Of a stretch of DNA of 64,000 nt, positions 24,589 through 37,824 are shown piece by piece (position 1 is the first letter of the stretch; the number at the start of each line of letters is the position of its first letter). A program made the translations under genes and the position numbers. The DNA is taken from the NCBI RefSeq assembly GCF_016808095.1, contig NC_068976.1, positions 9,209,001 to 9,273,000 of the forward strand, read 5' to 3'. The notes under the pieces were generated by a model that worked only from the letters and a program-made list of their open reading frames with translations, did not search any database and was not told the origin of the DNA. The DNA is from Vigna angularis (taxonomy: Eukaryota; Streptophyta; Magnoliopsida; Fabales; Fabaceae).

Positions 24589-27464
24589 TATATTGCTGAA
24601 CCATTCATTGAATATTGCTGAATATGTTTCCGTACATGTTTTTGTCTCACTTTGAAAATGTGCCTTTCAAAGATTTCGAGGGAACTATATGTAGCTCCCT
24701 ATAGTGAGTGCAGCCCATTTAAAATCTTATCCATGTTCAAATTCGGACCGAGTTCATACCCTTTCACATTAACTCACTGAGTCTAGGTTTTATTCTTGAT
24801 TGTTTTTTTTATCTTTAAAATGTACTGATTTTGATATATGAAATAATATAAATAATCTATCCTGTATTAAAAATATTGGTATATTTTGTTTTTAGTTTAA
24901 AAAAAAATAAGTAGAGTTTTAGTACAAAAACAATTAATTTCATTAATTTTATTTGAATTGATGTATATCATCTTTAGTAAGTATAAATATATAATTATTA
25001 AAAATTAAAATTAATATTAATATATAGTTAATCTTAAAGTTACAAGAAATTTTAAACATACAAAAAGCAAAATGAATACTTTCAAGATTAATTACATTTT
25101 AATGTTATCTCTTGAATAAACACTCGTGATGACATTTATAAAAAGACCATACACATATTTAATTACCTAAATCATTATCGAATTCTTAAAAACATGAAAA
25201 AAATTAATTTTTTTATATTGAAATTGTGATATTTCTATTATAAAATATGTTAATATTTGTTGTAGTGAAATAATTATTTACCCCATTATTAAAAAAATTA
25301 ATATATGAAAATCAAGATATTTTATAGTAGAGTCAATGCATACAAAAGGAGAACCCAAAATTTTTGCAAAACATGTGAAAATTGGAGAGAAGATTGATGA
25401 TTGATGGTAAGAAAGATTTTTAGTAAGAAGGTTCTATATGATGTAGTACTGTTTGGTATTCGTTGTTAGCCACTAGGCTAGTCACTTTGTAGGTGGTACA
25501 GTTTTAATTAGGAAGCAATAACGTAGATGGAATAATTTAAGGTTTTGACCTTATTAATAACGAATTGGGGAATGCATTGTGTCTGGGAGATAAGGTTGTT
25601 CTGTAGTAACTAAGTTGGATCTGCGTCAGTGCCAAGTAATTCTTGAGTAGGATTCCTGATTATTTTAGTGGCCAGTTAAGCAGCATCAACCAAAGTGCCC
25701 ACACAACAAACTTCTTAATTTCCTCCCATTCTCCAATCTTTACTTACCAATCCATCTATCAACCTATATCTAATTTATCATTTTAATTGTTTAAATATCT
25801 TCTCTATAATTTTAAATAGTGTTAAGAAATGAACTTTAAGTTTTCTTCGATCTAATAAATAGTAAAATTTCTACCTACTTATATATTATAAATTGACCTT
25901 AATTTTAATCGATTGTCTTTTCTGATGTGAGATTTCTAACCAATAACATTATAAAATATTTAGTAGTGTACTTTTATAAACATAGTATCTCCCATATAAC
26001 AAACAACAAAAATTTATAGTAAACCATAAATTAATTAGTATTTAATTCTCACATTGAGTATTTGAATTATTTTAATAACCTATTGTTTTTCTTAACTCAT
26101 TTAAGTCCTCATTTTTTTAACATTCATTGTAGTCTTTTGTTTATTTTTTTAAAAGTTCAATATAATCACTTAGGTTAAATTATTGTTAATACCGTTTAAA
26201 AAATATCTGAAAATTTAGGTTTCTAGTATATTCAATCATCTTTTACTTAAAACTTTGATACATAACATATTTCCACACATATTAAAATCAATTTAACAAA
26301 GAAAATCACATTGAGTCTTTTAAACAAAATATTAAAACTGGTTAAATAAAAAAAATTATAAAAATAAAGGTAAATATAGATATCAAATTACTCATTAGAC
26401 CTAAAACTATAATACAACCTTTATATCCCATTCATTAAAAGATATATTACTTTGGTAAAATATGTAAACTAAATATTTTATAATTTAATTTAAAAAATTA
26501 AAAATTTTATGATAATTTAAAAAACTTAACCGTAATTGATTTTGTTCAATTGAATTTATTTTATTTCATTGGCTCTAAAATACCTAATTGTGCAGCGGCC
26601 AATGTGCTATGCAGATAGTCATCAAATCATAGAAACATTTTACTGACATGACATACTCATATTCTCCAACATAGATTTCACTGAAATATTTAACCACCCT
26701 ATTTCCCCGTACTATTACCACATCATAACGTTGAAAGACTCACCCTTAAATGTTCAATGTTTTAATATTATTGGATTATGAATTCGTGTAAAATGGTTTT
26801 AGTTATAATGGTTTTTTTAGTTGTCTGTTTGAGAAAATTTCTAATTTGTAAAATGAAAAATCAATCCCGTAAATGCACCAACATATTTTAAAATTGAAAT
26901 ATATAACCAAAATTATATGTTTACCATTTCTTAAATTTTAAAAATTTTCTCCATACATTTTTAACATCTTCAATTTTGTTCATATGCAATGATTATTTTT
27001 CTCTAATATCTTTACCAAATAAATTGAAATATACATTAATTAAACATCGCTATTTACAAGGAAATAATGAGTACAACGTAGAAGTCATTCTTATGTATAC
27101 TAAACTTTTTTTCATCCTAGTTGACTTGACAAGACTAGATGTAAAAAGTTGTGCCCTACTAGCCAATAATTCAAAGATTACTTTTTGCAAGCCCAACATT
27201 TGGTTGACCTAATTCATGTTTAGTCAATTTATTTGACCACTTAATATCATAAACATATCATTATAACCGTTGAATATTAGTACAAAAATTAATATAAAAT
27301 TAAATGAATTGTGATAGTTTAAGAAAAATACATTGCTTACTAAAAATGGGCCTTACTAGATGTCTAGACCAACCATGAAATTCTATAGGGCTAGAAACAC
27401 TAATCTCACCTTTTCATTTGTCATGAGCACATCAACATTTCAAACATTCCAACTGAATTGGTTA
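24587..27464. other. AT-rich intergenic sequence
   Basis: No gene or element end that I can support. It ends at the GCACA target duplication of the solo LTR that follows. Confidence 0.5.
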
Positions 27465-27469
27465 GCACA

Positions 27470-29407
27470 TGTCAGACCTTGGAAATTTAACTCAAACTCC
27501 ACCTGTTTAATCTCATTAATGCGTCCAAAACCCTGCTCAGAATCATTATAAACCCACCCAAAACTCTGCAAACTGACGCCAAGTGTCAAGAATGGAAGAT
27601 TCGAAAATCAGTAGTGGAGGACAGGTGTCCACAGGAGAGCGCACGTTCGTTTGGACGTGGGGCAGACAAAAATGATTTTTCTGAAAACCCTGTTCACTCT
27701 CCTCTGCATGCACTTCTCCTTCCCAACTCTGATTTCCATTTCCTCCTCCTTCTCTCTAGAAAACCTTTCCTTCTCTCTATTGTAACTCATCCTTCCTTTC
27801 TCCGATCCCATTTCAGAAACCATAGAAGAAGTCCCGGCGTCGTGAGCTTCATTATGGACCGAACAGTTCCAGATTCTGAAACTGGTAAGTTTCTTGTCCC
27901 TAGTCGTTCGTTCTTGGGTTACATGCAAAACCAAGTTTTGGTTGCATGCATACAATCTAAATTATTCTTGGTTTTTATATGGTTAGACTTAGTTGGAGAA
28001 ATTAAGAAAATCGTTGAGGGTAGAAAGCTGTAATCGGACGAACCAAAATCCTACTCTTAGGACGTTCACCACTGATCCAGGTAAGGGAAGCTTATTTAAT
28101 TTAATTCGTATGTTTTATTTGTGCTGTATGGACGTTCTGTGAGTTGCATGAAGCATGATCTGTGTTATTTGATTTTTGATATATGATCATAAGTATGAAC
28201 TGATGCATGGTGAATATGAAATGTACTATGATATGAGTATTTGAAAATATGAAATGTATATGCTGAGAAATGAGTAAATGTAAATGAAACTTTGAATATA
28301 AACTTCCCTATGATAACGTACGTTCGTCATTGAACGGTCCTTGACTGTTCGATGTTATTATTAAACTTTATTTGAAATTGAATTCTTTCATTTGGGAAGA
28401 ATTCTAGTTGAGGACGAACGCCCTCTTGTATTAGTGCTACGTTTGAGCGTTCGGCCAAACGTAGATGCCCTCAGCATTATGTGAGGAGTTGAGAAACTTT
28501 ATAAATATACCTTTGAACACTCAGTTATTCCTAAATCCTAACTTGACCATCTAGTGTTACCTTTATTTCTATTATGAGTACAACTCCGCGATGGGTTTTG
28601 ACCCAAAGCGTACGTTACGAGTGGCGCTCGGTCTTATACCGAACGCTCGTCCTTGTCGTTACTTACCAAATTGGTGGAAATAGCGTTCGTCCAAAATTCT
28701 GTAAATCCGTGTACCGCGTTCGGTCATTGACTGGCAGTCGGCTTCTATAATTAAATTGTTCTCTGTATGGTCATTTAATCATCTTGAGGTGTCCTTGTCC
28801 AATTGAATTCGGCCTAGAGCCTTCCTACTTAAATTATTCTTTGAAAAATGATTTGATCTTCTTAGAGTCAGTTCATTCAACTAATTCAAGTAGAAAATGA
28901 CGTTCGTCAATTATGATGTGTCGGTTTTATTCGATTCTGAAACGAGTAGTTCTCGATCTCGTTTATACGTTCGTCCTCGTTATGAAGAGGGCTGAACGCT
29001 CGTTATTTCATGTAATTGTAATGGAAGACGAAAATGAGGTTAAAGTGAAAAATTATAAAGGAGGAACAGTATATGAGATGAATAAATGGTTGTGGTTTTT
29101 GAACGAGCGTTCCAGGGAGGAACGACTCATGTATTAAATATTGGATTTTTGTAAAGTATGACTGTGGGCATGCTAATGCTGGCAGTTCATCCTGATGTTC
29201 CGTGAGTACTCCTCCTCACGTAGAGGAGGGTAGGTCATGTGTGGGAACGACAGGAGGTCCTAATCCTTAGGGGTACTTTGGATAGGGCTAACCTCGGGTG
29301 ACAGCTGTTGAGTGTATCACAGTTACTACATCACCCGGGTGCACGAACGCCTATAGCTACACAGATTCATACAGTCCGGACGGTCCGTCTAATGATAGTT
29401 TTCGTAT

Positions 29408-29503
<96 letters not shown>

Positions 29504-29959
29504 AACCATTCTTGTGTTGTTAAAATGTTTAATTTATATGTTGATGTGTGAATTAAATTACTTAAGTTTACCCTGTGTTCTTTATTGTGTTGTCTTGTCC
29601 TTGTACGTCCGTCATGTTTTTGCAATGATCATCCATGTGGATGTGAGCAGAAGGAGATGCCTTGTTGGAGGATATAATTGAAGAGGAGAATCTGGTAGAT
29701 GTGGAAGTCAAGGCCGAGCCGTAGGACGTCCGGTTATTCATAGACGTTAGCTAGTTATTTCTGTTTTTGAACGTTCGGTTAGTTAGTTTTATAAAACCGT
29801 TCGTCCCGAACTCTTGTTACTTCTGTATTAATGCATTTAACTCTGAAATTAATGTCGTTCGGCTTTTGATCGTTGATGTTTAGTGTAAGACTGCACCGTT
29901 TGATTTTGCAATGTAATTAATTCTAATTTATGGTTATTACTGTATTTTAGGATGTTACA
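27470..29959 (+). mobile_element. Solo LTR (about 2.5 kb), copy 1 of the TGT...GGATGTTACA family
   Basis: It starts TGTCAGACCTTGG and ends TTTTAGGATGTTACA, flanked on both sides by GCACA (27465-27469 and 29960-29964), a 5-bp target duplication. No internal element domain is present, so a single LTR remains, presumably after recombination between two LTRs. Internal landmarks are CAGGTAAGGGAAGCTT near 28079-28094, a TCCGGACGGTCCGTCTAATGA block before an (AT)n tract, and AAGTTTACCCT near 29565. The same landmarks occur inverted at 50951-53325. It is rich in GTTCG/CGAACG motifs. The ORFs at 27608-28033 and 28913-29137 lie inside it and show no domain. Confidence 0.8.
29410..29499. repeat. (AT)n microsatellite inside the solo LTR
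   Basis: About 90 bases, the longest AT tract of the window, just after a TCCGGAC-type block of the LTR. Confidence 0.97.
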
Positions 29960-30088
29960 GCACAAATAATATAGAAAATAAGAACATCATTAAATTCACT
30001 TTTTATATTCAATTCAATTCACTTTTTAACATTCCAATTACTTATTAATTGTTTATATTCAATTCACTTTTTTTATCACTATTCAAAG

Positions 30089-30635
30089 TAGAGTTGTCAA
30101 AATAGGTCACAATTCGCGGGTTAACTCGACCCACCACGGGTTCGAGCCGGGTTGAGTTTGAAAAAAAAATATTTTTTTATGCGGGTCAGATTTCAACCCG
30201 GCTCATTTAAACCCGGTTCATGCGGGTTGAATCCGTGGTGGGCTGGGTTGGCCCAGCAACCCACCTACCTAATTTTATTTTATTAAAATTTAATTTTAAT
30301 TTTATAAAAAAAATATTTTTTTATTTTTTTTTTGCTTGAAAAAGTTATTTAAATTCTTTATTTTCAAAATTAATTAAACACCCATGTTGGGATTGAATTT
30401 TGGGAGTGAAATTTGTTTAGATTTGAATTATAGAAAGTTTGTAAAAAACATTATTTAAAAAAAATTGTAATTAAGTGAGCCAGTGAGCCAACCCGTTTAC
30501 CCACCAACCCATGGTGGGTCGGACCGGGTTCGAATTTTTTGGTTCGCTAATAAATGAGTCGGGTTGGGTTGGCTCACTAAGTGACCAACCCGTGGTGGAC
30601 CGAGTTAGGTCGGGTGGCCCGTTTTGACGGCTCTA
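30089..30635. mobile_element. Non-autonomous hAT-type element, copy 1
   Basis: 547 bases bounded by TAGAGTTGTCAAAA and its near-inverse TTTTGACGGCTCTA. It is flanked by a perfect 8-bp duplication ATTCAAAG (30081-30088, 30636-30643). The 8-bp duplication and TAG...CTA ends are hAT features. Both subterminal regions are full of ACCCGGC/GCGGGTTG/CCCACC motifs in both orientations; the core is AT-rich and noncoding. Confidence 0.88.
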
Positions 30636-30643
30636 ATTCAAAG

Positions 30644-32414
30644 GTTAGACACTCTCCCTCAAATTTCACTTTGGTTCTTAATAAGAACTTTCAATCAACC
30701 TATCAAGATTTTTACATGTAATAAATTTAAACACAACTCAAAGAGGTCAAGAAAAGAAAATAGTTTAAGAACAAAAAAAGGAGTTTTAAAAACAAACTAA
30801 AAAACATAAAATCATGAGATAGGCTAAATCAAAAAGAGTAAAATACGACAATAAAGAGAAAATTCACTTTAAAAGACAAGAGTGATGTACATTATATATT
30901 TAGACATATTACTAGAAAACGTAAAACAAAACAAGTAAGCTAAGCAATTAAAAAAATCAAGTTGTAAGAAATGAGACAAGACTACTCAAAGGATTGTAAC
31001 TAATTTTAAATCCAATAAAGAACTCGACAAGAATTAAAATCTAATTCTCAAAAAGAAATATAAATAAACACTATTTTTTTAAAATTTGTATAATTTTTTT
31101 ATAGCTTTAATTTCTAAAGACTTGAACTCAAATTAAAGAAATTGTCAAAATATATATATGTTATCACTTAGCTCTTAGTTTTGTAATATCAAAAACTCAA
31201 TTTCAAACAATTAAGATCCTTATCTCACAAGCCTAGTTTGTTTCACAATTAGAAATCAAGAAAAATTTAGAAGGAAACTAATGAACAAATGACTCGTATC
31301 AAAATTATGATATGAAAAATATTTATATCCAACAAAAACCCAAAATTGTAATTTTCGTAAGAATTCAAACCGAATATGAACAAATATGAAAAGTGCATAC
31401 CACTAAGAAGAAAAATTGTTGACTATTTAATTTAATTGAATAATATACGTGTATGTTACAGAACGGAGATGGTCTTGGTCATGCAAACTAACACCATCTA
31501 TTATCCTCTCTTAAGTATGGTTTTTCTTAATTAATAAACATAAAAAATTAATCAAACGAGGAAGAATAACGAATCTTGTTAATCTAAACTTATACAGGTA
31601 AAATTCAATTAAAACGATATAAATAGTTATTATTAATGAGATAAAAGATTGTTCAATTATTACTGTATGACATAGAGAATTCTAGGTGCAACATAGGTAG
31701 GACCCATCTCAGAGTGAAAAGACCAGATGAAATAAAACCCTATTAAATAAAGTTGTTTTGATGATAACAAAAAATAATTTTTATATCATATGTTCAAACG
31801 ATACATGATATAAAGTTGAAATACACTGATTAGACTATACAAGGATGAATTACAATTGATAAGTATTATAAAGTGTTTAACATTTTTTTGTTGTAATTGA
31901 AGCTTAATTGTTTCTAATCAGATGACTTAAAATTCAACTAGCTAGGTAATATAATGTTGGAAATCATACTAACATTGACTAGACGATTGAAATATTCAAG
32001 TTGATCATACGCTACGGTGACTAGACAAATTCAAGTGTTTTAACATACCATTGATCAATAATTTTACACTCTAATATAAATGATCATTGCTCAATGCAAA
32101 TGGTTGTAGGAAACAACTAATGAAGACTATTGGAAGACTATACACAACAATAGGGACCATGTCATTTCTCAAGCATTGTTATAGACCTGCTAAAGGTGTG
32201 GAAATGAAGCATGCATTTCTCTCACTGATAACAACAAATTATTTTTCTAGTTTAGATCAGTGAGACCCTTTCCACCATTTGGCCACATTCTAGGAGTTGT
32301 GGAACTCTTGGAACAAATTCTGATGAAGAGGATGTTGTTTGTCTCAACAAATTAATAGTCAAAATATATATCCAGACGATGGTGTTTAAAATGAGTTTTA
32401 AGGAAAACATTTGT
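30644..32414. other. Intergenic sequence, no feature seen
   Basis: Mostly AT-rich, A-rich on the plus strand, with no ORF or repeat end I can support. Confidence 0.5.
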
Positions 32415-32880
32415 GGGAGCAACATAATAAAGCACAAATTTTATATTGGTTCCCTTAACTTTAGTTACGTCTAGTTCTCTCGTAAGAACTCTTAAGGAGT
32501 TTCACTAATTTTCAAGAATATTACACAAGACTTAGAGCCTAAACCCCAAAAATGCACAACTAAAACCAGAATCCCTAAAGATAGACAAACTTAGGTAAAC
32601 ACTTAGGTGTTAGGAAATAGAAAAATATCTAGGTTAAAACACCCGAACGCGTGGCTAAACGTTGTTGTGCCTAAAGTGTCTAAGAGAGATTGAGTTAAAC
32701 GCTCAATGCTTATAATACCTAAAATAGGTATTCAGCTTCTCTCAAAAACAAAATAGGTCAAGACAATGTCTTTGACAAAACATATTAAAAGACATAATTA
32801 TCAAAATATAAAAGAAAGCTTAAACAAGATAAACTTTATCTGTCCAAAAAGAGACAAAAGCTAAAGAAATGTTTACTTGC
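32415..32880 (-). mobile_element. LTR-family segment, inverted relative to the next copy
   Basis: It parallels 54755-55180 in the same orientation: AAAGCA-A-ATTTTATATT-GTT-CC, a GTTCTC-C-TAAGAACT-TTAAG block, then AA-ATTACAC-AG. In minus orientation it resembles the 3' part of copy A near 18560-18630 (ACTAGTATAAAAACGATTGTG). So it is a minus-strand piece of the same LTR family, head to head with the plus copy at 32890-34245. Confidence 0.5.
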
Positions 32881-32889
32881 TTAAACGAT

Positions 32890-34245
32890 GCCATGAGTTT
32901 AACAAGTACCTCATCTTATGATTGAGTATATATGTACGTTTGGTATCTTTAGAAAAGAACTTAATTGGAAAATGTTACCTAATGGTAGAAATTCAAAAAA
33001 AACTTTATTGTTCTGAGTAAGCATTAAATGACAATAAATGCTCAATGTTCAAAAATAAGATCAGAAAAGACATATATGTTGCATGCACAATATACTCTAA
33101 TCTTGCAGATAAGCTATTCTACATGCATTCACAGTGCTACAGATTAAGTATAAAAAAGTGCACGTTAGAGACAAAGGAGATATTTACAGAATGTTCCTCA
33201 CTTGAAGCAAAGTCTAAAAAGATCATACAACCTACTTCAAGCAAAGGATTGAAAAAGCATGTATGCTCTAACAGATTGACTTACCCAACGACTGTTGTGC
33301 AAAGAAGAAAGAGAAAGTACGAATATCAAGGCTATAAGCTCAGTCTAACGGACAAATATCCATGAAACCTATAAATAGAAGATATCTCATAAAGAAAATC
33401 AAGAGGATAGCATAAGAGGATAACATAGTAGAGAAAAACTTACAACGAAATATTCATCCTCAAAAGAAAAAGAGAAAGACCTCAAGAAAAAGAAGATATT
33501 TGCGTTGAAGAGAAGATAAGAGAAAAGAGGAAGAGATACTCGCGCACTTCGTTGTTATATTGCTTACTATTGTAAGAGAGAAGAGAGAAACACTTGCAAG
33601 TACTTAGACTACTTTGTATTGTAATTAAATCCTCTCAACGAGAGATATAGTTTGAACATCTTGTAAGCAATCATTGATTGCAATTCTGAAGAGAATTAAT
33701 ATACTTACAACTGAACTCTATTTGAGTTGAGGAATCTTGACAAGGTTGATAAGTACCAAGAGTGGTTTGAATACTCAAAGGAAATATTGGCTAAGGTGTT
33801 GAGTACCAGGAGTGGTGCGAATACTCAAAGGAAATTTCGACGGGGTTGCTGAATACCAAGAGTGGTGCTAATACTCAAAAGAAATCTCGACGGGGTTGCT
33901 AGACGTAACTCAGTTATAGCGAACTAGTATGAAATCTCTTATGCAATTATCTATTTTCTTATTTAAATGATACAATTGTGCTTTATTTCTAAACATAAAA
34001 ATTTTCCAAGCTAAACAATGTTATTTATAAAGGAAGTTCTTAACAAACGCTATAATATCTACATTTTGAGTAGCACATTAAAAGTTGCTATTATACAAAT
34101 TCATTAAATTAAGCTTCCAATCACATAAAGAAAAATTTCAAGAGTTCGATAACGTGCTATATCAAAAGGGTTGCGAAAAGTTTTCCATTAACACTATTCA
34201 ACGCCCCTTCCTCCCTTTCCCTCCCCCCACCCCCCTCTAGTGATT
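32890..34245 (+). mobile_element. LTR, copy B of the family with internal tandem repeats
   Basis: It contains CCTATAAATAGAAGAT (TATA-like) near 33369, a GAAGAGAAGA-rich stretch, TTGTAAGAGAGAAGAGAGAA near 33575, TCTTGTAAGCAATCATTGATTGC, and a 3' end at ATTCAACGCCCCTTCC near 34197-34245. Three tandem units of about 57 bases (GAGTACCAGGAGTGGTGCGAAT... type) occupy 33725-33905. A 106-codon ORF at 33045-33365 lies inside it and shows no known domain. Exact 5' boundary not resolved. Confidence 0.6.
33725..33905 (+). repeat. Tandem repeat within LTR copy B
   Basis: Three imperfect copies of a unit of about 57 bases, each containing ACCA(A/G)GAGTGGT and AATACTCAAA(G/A)GAAAT and separated by CGACGGGGTTGCT-like linkers. 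Confidence 0.85.
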
Positions 34246-34254
34246 TTCAAGTAC

Positions 34255-34610
34255 TTCATTTACTTCAGACCATATAACGAAAAGTTGAGCTTGCATATGC
34301 TTGTAGATGAAGAGAAAAGGCCTTGAGGAGGAAGCATGTAAATATTTTCAGTCAACTCACCATGAAGAAACACATTCTTCACATTCATTTGATGAAAGGA
34401 TGAACCCTTAGAGGTGGCTATAAAATGATAGTTCTAAAAGTTTCCATTTTGGCAAAAAGTGTAAATGTCTGATCATAATCAATGTCATATTCTTATTCTT
34501 TTCCTAAGGCATCTAATTTTTTCTCGTAATGACTAAGAGAACCATTAGAATTTAGTTTCAAGCATACACCCATTTGTAACCTATGGATTTGATATCAGGA
34601 GAGCAAGAAA
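34255..34610 (-). pseudogene. Copia reverse transcriptase fragment
   Basis: Minus-strand reading in shifting frames gives CLKLNSNGSLSHYEKKLDA, YDIDYDQTF, AKMETFRTI, then MNVKNVFLHGELTENIYM, LPPQGLF and CKLNFSLYGLK. These are the order and spacing of the N-terminal half of Copia reverse transcriptase (the DVKNAFLHGDL and SLYGLKQ blocks). Stops and frameshifts are frequent. The YVDD half is missing because the segment ends against the plus-strand LTR at 34245. Upstream on the minus strand, near 34655-34600, NSLFGTYTSHGI-like sequence has no assigned domain. Confidence 0.75.
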
Positions 34611-36641
34611 TAATATCCCATGTGAAGTATATGTTCCAAAAAGAGAATTTGCTAGAAAAGTATGAGAAGAAGCACACATGTTTTAAGAATACCTATCAGG
34701 AGCTCGAGATATTCAACTAGATCATCATGGTTCAATTGGTTAGAGACACGGGGTAGATCAGAGTTGGAAGGGGAAATGAAAACTTAGAGATATTATTGTC
34801 CTATATATGTGATGTTAGGTTGGAAACATTCTATAGATAGGGATAATGTAAAAAAAGTAGGAAGAATAACAACATCATTTGAAGTAAGAGAAACACAAGA
34901 GGAAGATAAATTAACTATTAGAAAATGTCACATTCCAAGAAATAATAGTAGAATTTGGATGATCCAATTTTCTATGTCAAACCTCATAAAGATTTAGAAC
35001 ATTATTACAAGAAAAAGACAGATGGTTAAAAATAAATTGGAGCAAAAAAAATCATCCCACTTTAGGCCCCTTCACGAATCACCTTCCTCATTACTTGCTC
35101 TTACACAAGACAACCAAACCGAGAAAATTTAACATCACAATTATTGTCCACTACTTGAAAACAATAAAGTGGAAGCAATTCTAGGTGAGACAATTGCATT
35201 CCAAAAACTAGGGTTTAGGTCACCAATATTAGTGATAGAAAAAGTATTACTATAAGCAATTCATGACAATTAAGCACACACAAGAATTGTCTTTCTTTGA
35301 GGTAGTCATGGTGACCATTAATAGAACGGATAACAATGTTGTCAGAGCGTAAAGCAAGATGCCTAAAATCACGAACATAACTGCAACAAAGAATGAGGCT
35401 CGAAACCACAAACATAACGACAAACAAGAATCACAAACTAGGATCATGAACCAGGCTCGCAAACAAAAATGATGGACGAGACCATGAAACCACGAAACGA
35501 GGAACAAGAACTATGAAACTCCGAAAGCATCAAGTAAGAAAGTGAAAACGTGGATCGTGCTTAGACAGATACCATATTATAAAAAGGATTTATATATTCA
35601 CTATTGTTATCTCGCTGTAAATAATACTAATAATATTTACAATAATTATTACTTATAATTATAAAATATCCTATAATATGGAATTAGGAACAACATATTC
35701 TAGTTTAATTTTAGAAAATCATATCAAACTATTTAAATATACACATTAATTTTGGATTGACACAAATCAATTTATAAATTATCTAACTAAATCATATCAA
35801 AATATCTAAAGATAAAAATTAATTCTTATTACTACTATTCTTTCTTTTTTTTTTCTCCAATTATTACACTATTTCTTTTATTTATGTATATAACAGTTTA
35901 TTGTTAATGTTCAGAATTCACTTGTCGGAAACTAAATTTAAAAGGGTGTTGTTTTCCATAAATGATTTTTTTCCAAAAATTCTTTCCTCTTGAAAGAAAA
36001 AATTCAGTTTGGATTTCAGTTTTCGGATTAGTTTTATTATCAGTTTTCTTTCTACACAATCCAAAATTCAGCTTTTCAAGAATTGAATTCTTGACTGTTT
36101 ATTACACCTGTATAAATTTCTCCCTACACTGCATATAAAGAAATTTTCATTTTTACCCTTTTCGAAATTCAAAAGTCATTTTCGAAAATAAAATATAAAT
36201 CTCAAATTATGTAAATTAAAAGTTAAAAAAGACTTCTAGATTCCATAATCTGGGAACTAATTTTTTCCTTAAGAAAAACCTTCTAGATGATAAATCTATA
36301 ATATAGTCCAAAAATAACATTCGGATTTTATAATCTCAAAGTTAAATATTTTTTTAATATTTTATTTTTATTTTTTTGAATCTAAAATTTATTTTTATTT
36401 TTTATTATTAGATTATATAATTAAGAAACATAAAAATGGAATCTTTTTATATGGGTGAAGGAGGGAATTTATTCAAGATCCTGCCTGAATTCACGTATAT
36501 ACACTAAAACTTGCTAAAAGGCACATTACATTATGGAAGGAAAACAATTTTTTAAAACTTGCTACAGTGGTGAACTGGAATTGTTCTGATCTTCATCTAC
36601 TCTTACGATACAAACAGGAAGAAAGATTTTATAGTTTATGT
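34611..36641. other. Degenerate and intergenic sequence
   Basis: 34611-35560 is less AT-rich, with loosely repeated CGAAACCACGAAAC/GAACAAGAATC phrases near 35395-35520, possibly more of the Copia relic. 35560-36640 is AT-rich and shows nothing I can name. Confidence 0.4.
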
Positions 36642-36650
36642 TTCTTTATA

Positions 36651-36999
36651 GGTTTAATTGCTTGCATTGTCCCTAGTTTGGCTGCAACGTGTCAAAGTAG
36701 TCCATTCTTTTAAAAAAATTTCAATTACGTACAAACTTGGTTTAAAAGTGTCAATTTTGTCCAAACGTATGTAAAATTTGCTTCAATCAAGTCCCTTCCG
36801 TTAAATTCACCAAAACGGACGTTAATTTTTTAGTTCTCTCTCCTCTGCTTCTCTGCTCTGCTCCTCTGCTTCTCTGCTCTGCTCCTCTGGACATTATAAA
36901 ATAATATAATGATAATATAAAATATAAAATAATACATTAAGCAATTATTAGAAAATTTGAAGATGAATATTATTTTGTTGAAGATGTACTGACACGTTG
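36651..36999 (+). repeat. MULE left inverted arm
   Basis: 349 bases. Includes two rounds of the CTCTGCTTCTCTGCTCTGCTC minisatellite at about 36841-36890, one more than the right arm. Confidence 0.93.
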
Positions 37000-37824
37000 A
37001 TATGTTATTTTGTTAACAAATTGCGGCAGTAATATAGATTTGATTAAATTGTTTTGATTCTTTATACATAATTACTTTAATATTTTTTTAAACTTCATCA
37101 AATACAATTCAATTTAAAATGAATATTACTTTTATTTTAAAATAAAATATTAAATTCGTGATAAAAATTATATTTCGCACAATATTTACAAACTATATTT
37201 ATCATAAAAATAAAATAAATACATGACAGTAAAATATTGCCACTTATATTATTATCTATGAATAAAAAACTAAATTAGTTAACTCATGGCTACAGTTATA
37301 TCTTTCACGCAAAATATAAAAACTTTAAATTGTACATATTTACAAAAACATAGGTATTGATATCATCTTTCTCATTTATGAAAAAATCACACAAGATACA
37401 AAAATAATAATTACTCTCCAACCAAAACATTTAAAAACTCTAAAACTAAACATACTCTAATGCATATATGATTTAATAAATTTAACATAGAAGTTTGTAT
37501 TTTAAAAATCTAAAAAACTATTCATATAATTCATCTTGACTTCCTCTAATCATAATAGATGAATAAAATCATTCTACTTTTCCTATTTTGAATATTAAAA
37601 AATTATTCATATACTTATTAAATTTATTTCAATTAATATAAAGTTATTCACTTTAATAATTTTATATGTAATCATGTGTTTAAATAGTAAATAAAATATT
37701 TTTAATTAAATGCATTTTTTTCAAATATCGTTAAAATTAATTTATACACTTAATAATTTTATTTATATATCTTTATTCAAACAGTATAAAATACTACTTT
37801 CAATCACACATATTTTCTATAAAC

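Noticed and set aside
27608..28033. Overlapping ORFs on both strands at the start of the solo LTR
   Set aside because: Both lie within repeat DNA, mirror each other and match no known family.
33045..33365. 106-codon ORF in LTR copy B
   Set aside because: Lies across LTR sequence that is repeated non-coding elsewhere in the window, with other copies frame-disrupted.
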